Positions 63,871 to 64,000 of a DNA stretch of 64,000 nucleotides are shown here, one piece after another (the first letter of the stretch is position 1; every line of letters starts with the position of its first letter). The stretch comes from JBEISR01 sp044337705. Lineage in GTDB: Bacteria > Planctomycetota > Planctomycetia > Pirellulales > Pirellulaceae. Below the pieces are notes generated by a model. The model had not been told where the DNA came from. It made no database searches and saw nothing but the letters and a program-made list of their open reading frames with translations. A program made the translations under genes and the position numbers. The stretch spans positions 1 to 64,000 of the forward strand of contig JBIINB010000008.1 in assembly GCA_044337705.1 (NCBI GenBank), given 5' to 3'.

Positions 63871-63900
63871 TCTGGAGATCGCATGGATGCGATCTCCAGA
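63871..63900. terminator. Perfect 14-bp inverted repeat, probable bidirectional terminator
   Basis: TCTGGAGATCGCAT and ATGCGATCTCCAGA are exact reverse complements around two bases (GG). It lies between the stop of the TIM-barrel gene and a possible convergent gene at the window edge. No T-tract follows on either strand, so intrinsic termination would be weak; a protein-binding palindrome is the alternative. Confidence 0.55.
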
Positions 63901-63935
63901 CCAAGACGATGGGCGGATAGTCCACCGGACTTTAA

Positions 63936-64000
63936 CTACTCTACGCTGAACTTGGCGAGGTGGAACTTGGTCATGGACCACGCTCCACAGGCTGCCCGCC
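63936..64000 (-). CDS. Possible C-terminus of a leftward gene cut by the window edge
   Basis: A minus-strand frame runs in from the right edge and ends WSMTKFHLAKFSVE before TAG at 63936-63938. Only about 20 residues are visible, so the call rests on the plausible ending and the terminator-like palindrome just beyond it. No function can be proposed. Confidence 0.3.
   Translation of the reverse strand, partial: RAACGAWSMTKFHLAKFSVE

Overview
The window reads as a planctomycete chromosome segment, most like the Pirellulales (an inference from gene content; no database was searched). It carries families that are hallmarks of that phylum: a DUF1549/DUF1553 protein with a 'Planctomycete cytochrome C' domain next to a DUF1501 protein, a PVC-type propeller/HEAT/heme-binding protein, a DUF1573 protein beside a large lipoprotein cytochrome, and tetrahydromethanopterin (H4MPT) C1-transfer genes (fhcA-fhcD-fhcC). 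DNA is GC-rich and gene-dense with many 1-4 nt start/stop overlaps. The exception is an AT-richer patch around 54.1-55.9 kb. No rRNA, tRNA, CRISPR array, intact IS element or prophage was seen.

Layout. 1-6.3 kb: end of a repeat protein, a secreted lipoprotein, then leftward threonine aldolase and a lipoprotein joining a degenerate phosphoesterase-like domain to a four-heme cytochrome. 6.3-13.6 kb (leftward): DUF1573 protein, O-antigen ligase-like membrane protein, polyprenyl-phosphate sugar-1-phosphate transferase, DUF4416 and proS. 14.1-17.4 kb (rightward): an in-frame ispF-cysS fusion, ruvC, ruvA. 17.4-25.4 kb (leftward): PVC-type heme protein, DUF885 peptidase, an epimerase, an S4 protein, an endonuclease/phosphatase-family protein and purU. 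25.7-31.8 kb (rightward): YkgJ-like cysteine-cluster protein, hisS, a small unknown, a methyltransferase, an MFS carrier with a large loop insertion and a UxuA-like dehydratase, facing a leftward enolase-superfamily dehydratase and a porin. 35.2-38.9 kb: alternative GlmU, GlmS and a small protein, which together suggest a UDP-GlcNAc supply module. 39.1-44.2 kb: gapA (leftward) divergent from fhcA-fhcD-fhcC. 44.6-48 kb: a SWIM-SNF2 helicase. 48.2-54.1 kb: a small secreted protein, a Tat-exported NHL protein and the DUF1549/1553-DUF1501 pair. 54.7-55.5 kb: a sulfotransferase with foreign-looking composition. 55.9-64 kb: a ChbG/HpnK deacetylase, two methyltransferases, a TauE/SafE permease, an NCS2-like permease, a PQQ-type propeller and a Tat-exported sugar epimerase/isomerase-like protein.

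Most notable. (1) IspF and CysS are encoded in one uninterrupted frame, with an insert ahead of an altered KMSKS loop. (2) A four-heme lipoprotein has a UshA/SoxB-like domain that has lost most metal ligands. (3) fhcA-D-C lacks fhcB. (4) The MFS carrier has an extra region of about 78 residues between TM1 and TM2. (5) Several strong intergenic hairpins and palindromes occur, including a nested inverted repeat before the DUF1549 gene, a 30-nt inverted repeat near the right edge and a terminator with no matching gene in the AT-rich patch. Nothing here amounts to a clearly undescribed multi-gene system; the first two items are the best leads.
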